Below are positions 62,069-64,000 of a stretch of 64,000 nt of DNA, one piece after another (within the stretch, counting starts at the first letter, position 1; every line of letters starts with the position of its first letter). The notes beneath the pieces were generated by a model. The model had not been told where the DNA came from, did no database searches, and saw nothing but the letters and a program-made list of their open reading frames with translations. This stretch comes from Marinomonas arctica (GTDB lineage Bacteria; Pseudomonadota; Gammaproteobacteria; Pseudomonadales; Marinomonadaceae). The stretch is taken from positions 62,001 to 126,000 of the forward strand of contig NZ_QHJF01000017.1 of the NCBI RefSeq assembly GCF_003259225.1, in the 5' to 3' direction. Made by a program: the position numbers and the translations under genes.

Positions 62069-64000
62069 ATGTCAATAAATGTATTAATGACCGTTCCTAC
62101 TGGCCCAGGCGTTGGTTTAACGTCAGTTTCAGTCGGCCTTGTTCGAGCGTTAGAACAGCAAGGTTTAAAAGCCAGTTTTTTCAAACCTATCGCGCAACCT
62201 CAACCTGGCGATAAAGGACCAGATAAGTCAACTGCTATGGTGGCTCAGGGCTCAACACTCACCCCTGCTGAACCTATCCCACTTCATGAGGCAGAACGCT
62301 ACCTTTATAATGACAATATTGATGAACTCATGGAAGAAATCGTTGGTCGCTTTCAAGCCAGCGTAGAGCCTGACTCAACGGTTATTGTAGAAGGCCTTGC
62401 GCAAATTGCGGGCCACCCCTATGCAACAAGACTAAACAAAGCCATCGCTCGTACCCTTGATGCGGGTCTCGTTTTGGTCACAGCACCAAACAACATGAGA
62501 GTGAATGAGCTAGAGCATCATGTGGAAATTGCAGCAGGATCTTACGGCGGCATTAAAGCCAATGACGTCATTGGCTGTATTTTAAATAAAACCACTCCAG
62601 GTTCGTTAGGCGTCAAGTCATACGGAGATTTATTCGCACAACGAGGTATTTTTAAACGTAACTTCAGTTTACTGGGTCAAATTCCAAAAGCGGACGAGCT
62701 TACCTATCCTCGAGTCAAAGACGTAGCCGACTTTTTGGGTGCTCGCATTGTGAATGCCGGCGAAATCGAATCTCGACGCGTGCAGTCTTATACACTCTGC
62801 GCTCGTGGCGTGGAAAATATGCTTGAAGCGTTGCGCCCTGGCGTATTGGTGTTCACGCCAGGCGATCGTACTGATGTCATCATGGCCACCGCGATTGCCG
62901 CATTGAATGACATAAAAATCGCCGCTCTGGTTTTAACCGGTGGATATCAGCCAAGTGAATCTCTTATGGCACTTTGCGGTAAAGCGATGGCCAAAGGCTT
63001 ACCTGTGCTATCGGTTGAATCCAACAGCTGGGAAACCGTCATTAATATGCAGTCGTTCAACCAAGAAATCCCACTGGACGACAAAGAGCGCGTACTCATG
63101 GTTAAAGAGCACATTGCTCGATGCATAGATCATGACTGGATCAACTCGTTTGCGATGAACCAAGAAGAAAGAAAACTCTCTCCTCCTGCCTTCCGTTTTC
63201 GTTTGATCGAGCTTGCCCGCTCTCTAAATAAGCGCATTATTCTACCGGAAGGGGAAGAAGTTCGTACCATCCAAGCAGCATCTATTTGTGCGGAACGAGG
63301 TATTGCGCGTTGTACTTTGCTAGGGAATGAAACTGAAATTCTGCGTATTGCACAAAACAACGGTATTGAATTAAGCCATGGAGTAGAAATATTAGACCCT
63401 AGTAGCATTCGTGAACGCTACGTCGCTCCAATGGTGGAACTCAGAAAGAATCGTGGACTTACTGACATCGTCGCCCGAGAACAACTTGAAGATAATGTTG
63501 TACTTGGCACGATGATGTTACAAGTTGGCGATGTGGATGGACTTGTGTCTGGTGCAGTACACACAACGGCCAATACCATTCGCCCTGCGCTCCAGATCAT
63601 CAAAACATCGCCTAATGCCAGTTTAGTCTCTTCCGTATTTTTTATGTGCTTACCGGATCAAGTATTAGTATACGGCGACTGCGCCATCAACCCAGACCCA
63701 ACCGCGGAACAACTCGCTGAAATCGCCATTCAAAGCGCCGACTCTGCTGCAGCCTTTGGTATAACACCGAAAGTCGCCATGATAAGTTACAGCACTGGTG
63801 GATCAGGAACAGGAAACGATGTAGACAAAGTCAGGGAAGCGACGGCAATTGCCCAAAAACTTCGACCTGATTTATTAATTGATGGCCCACTGCAATACGA
63901 CGCCGCTATCATGGAAAAAGTCGCAAAGCAAAAAGCGCCTAATAGCAAAGTGGCAGGCAAAGCGACTGTTTTTATTTTTCCAGACTTAAACACGGGCAAC
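62069..64000 (+). CDS. pta: Phosphate acetyltransferase (partial, 3' end outside window)
   Basis: An open frame from the ATG at 62069 (AGGA box upstream) to the right edge, about 644 codons. The long proteobacterial form: an N-terminal P-loop-like domain (P-T-G-P-G-V-G-L-T-S, F-F-K-P-I-A-Q-P), a DRTGG middle domain (T-P-G-D-R-T-D-V near residue 270), and the catalytic Pta domain (I-I-L-P-E-G-E-E-V-R-T, then S-G-T-G-N-D-V-D-K-V). It converts acetyl-CoA to acetyl phosphate, paired with AckA. About 46 bases separate it from ackA. Confidence 0.95.
   Translation, partial: MSINVLMTVPTGPGVGLTSVSVGLVRALEQQGLKASFFKPIAQPQPGDKGPDKSTAMVAQGSTLTPAEPIPLHEAERYLYNDNIDELMEEIVGRFQASVEPDSTVIVEGLAQIAGHPYATRLNKAIARTLDAGLVLVTAPNNMRVNELEHHVEIAAGSYGGIKANDVIGCILNKTTPGSLGVKSYGDLFAQRGIFKRNFSLLGQIPKADELTYPRVKDVADFLGARIVNAGEIESRRVQSYTLCARGVENMLEALRPGVLVFTPGDRTDVIMATAIAALNDIKIAALVLTGGYQPSESLMALCGKAMAKGLPVLSVESNSWETVINMQSFNQEIPLDDKERVLMVKEHIARCIDHDWINSFAMNQEERKLSPPAFRFRLIELARSLNKRIILPEGEEVRTIQAASICAERGIARCTLLGNETEILRIAQNNGIELSHGVEILDPSSIRERYVAPMVELRKNRGLTDIVAREQLEDNVVLGTMMLQVGDVDGLVSGAVHTTANTIRPALQIIKTSPNASLVSSVFFMCLPDQVLVYGDCAINPDPTAEQLAEIAIQSADSAAAFGITPKVAMISYSTGGSGTGNDVDKVREATAIAQKLRPDLLIDGPLQYDAAIMEKVAKQKAPNSKVAGKATVFIFPDLNTGN

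Overview
The window reads as chromosomal DNA of a marine gammaproteobacterium of the Oceanospirillales type, most like Marinomonas. That placement is an inference from gene content: a complete De Ley-Doudoroff galactose route, an AceE/AceF pyruvate dehydrogenase, an ackA-pta pair and a sigma-54-controlled type VI secretion system (T6SS). No rRNA, tRNA, CRISPR array or intact insertion sequence was seen.

Layout. 1-302: 3' end of leuA. 395-5457: a small exported protein and a four-gene oligopeptide/nickel-type ABC importer. 5704-20066: a galactoside utilisation locus. It holds a CUT1-type sugar ABC transporter, GH36 alpha-galactosidase, GH42 beta-galactosidase, galactose dehydrogenase, lactonase, IlvD/Edd dehydratase, DgoK, DgoA and an IclR regulator. 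Three matching 15-bp palindromes at its promoters look like the IclR operators. 20124-24444: a dienelactone hydrolase-like enzyme, a split-barrel-like protein, a GFA-family protein, an Asp-rich micro-protein, MsrB, a SPOR-like membrane protein and an unknown protein.

24434-53506: the T6SS region. The tip module (VgrG, DUF2169 plus pentapeptide protein, second pentapeptide protein, DUF3540, DUF4150 PAAR-like) lies at 24434-32304. A set of unrecognised accessory genes occupies 32769-37677. The core apparatus (TssA, M, L, K, J, G, F, E, Hcp and a single-chain TssB-TssC fusion) covers 37979-51923. A small ORF and a sigma-54 activator without a sensor domain follow. No clpV/tssH is present in the window. 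Six GG-N10-GC sigma-54 promoters can be read in front of the activator, the core operon, the small-gene array, the GNAT-like gene, the 115-aa gene and vgrG. They are served by five upstream clusters with a shared arrangement of GGGT and ACCC half-sites (GGGT-N8-ACCC-N4-7-GGGT in four; the core-operon cluster has N12 in place of N8). This ties the unknown genes to the T6SS as one regulon.

54319-59004: aceF and aceE. 59982-64000: nadC, ackA and the 5' part of pta, with nadC and ackA overlapping by four bases.

The parts most worth following are the TssB-TssC fusion without a local ClpV, the sigma-54/upstream-site regulon that captures several undescribed proteins, and the array of small genes at 35193-37677 separated by copies of one roughly 107-bp spacer.
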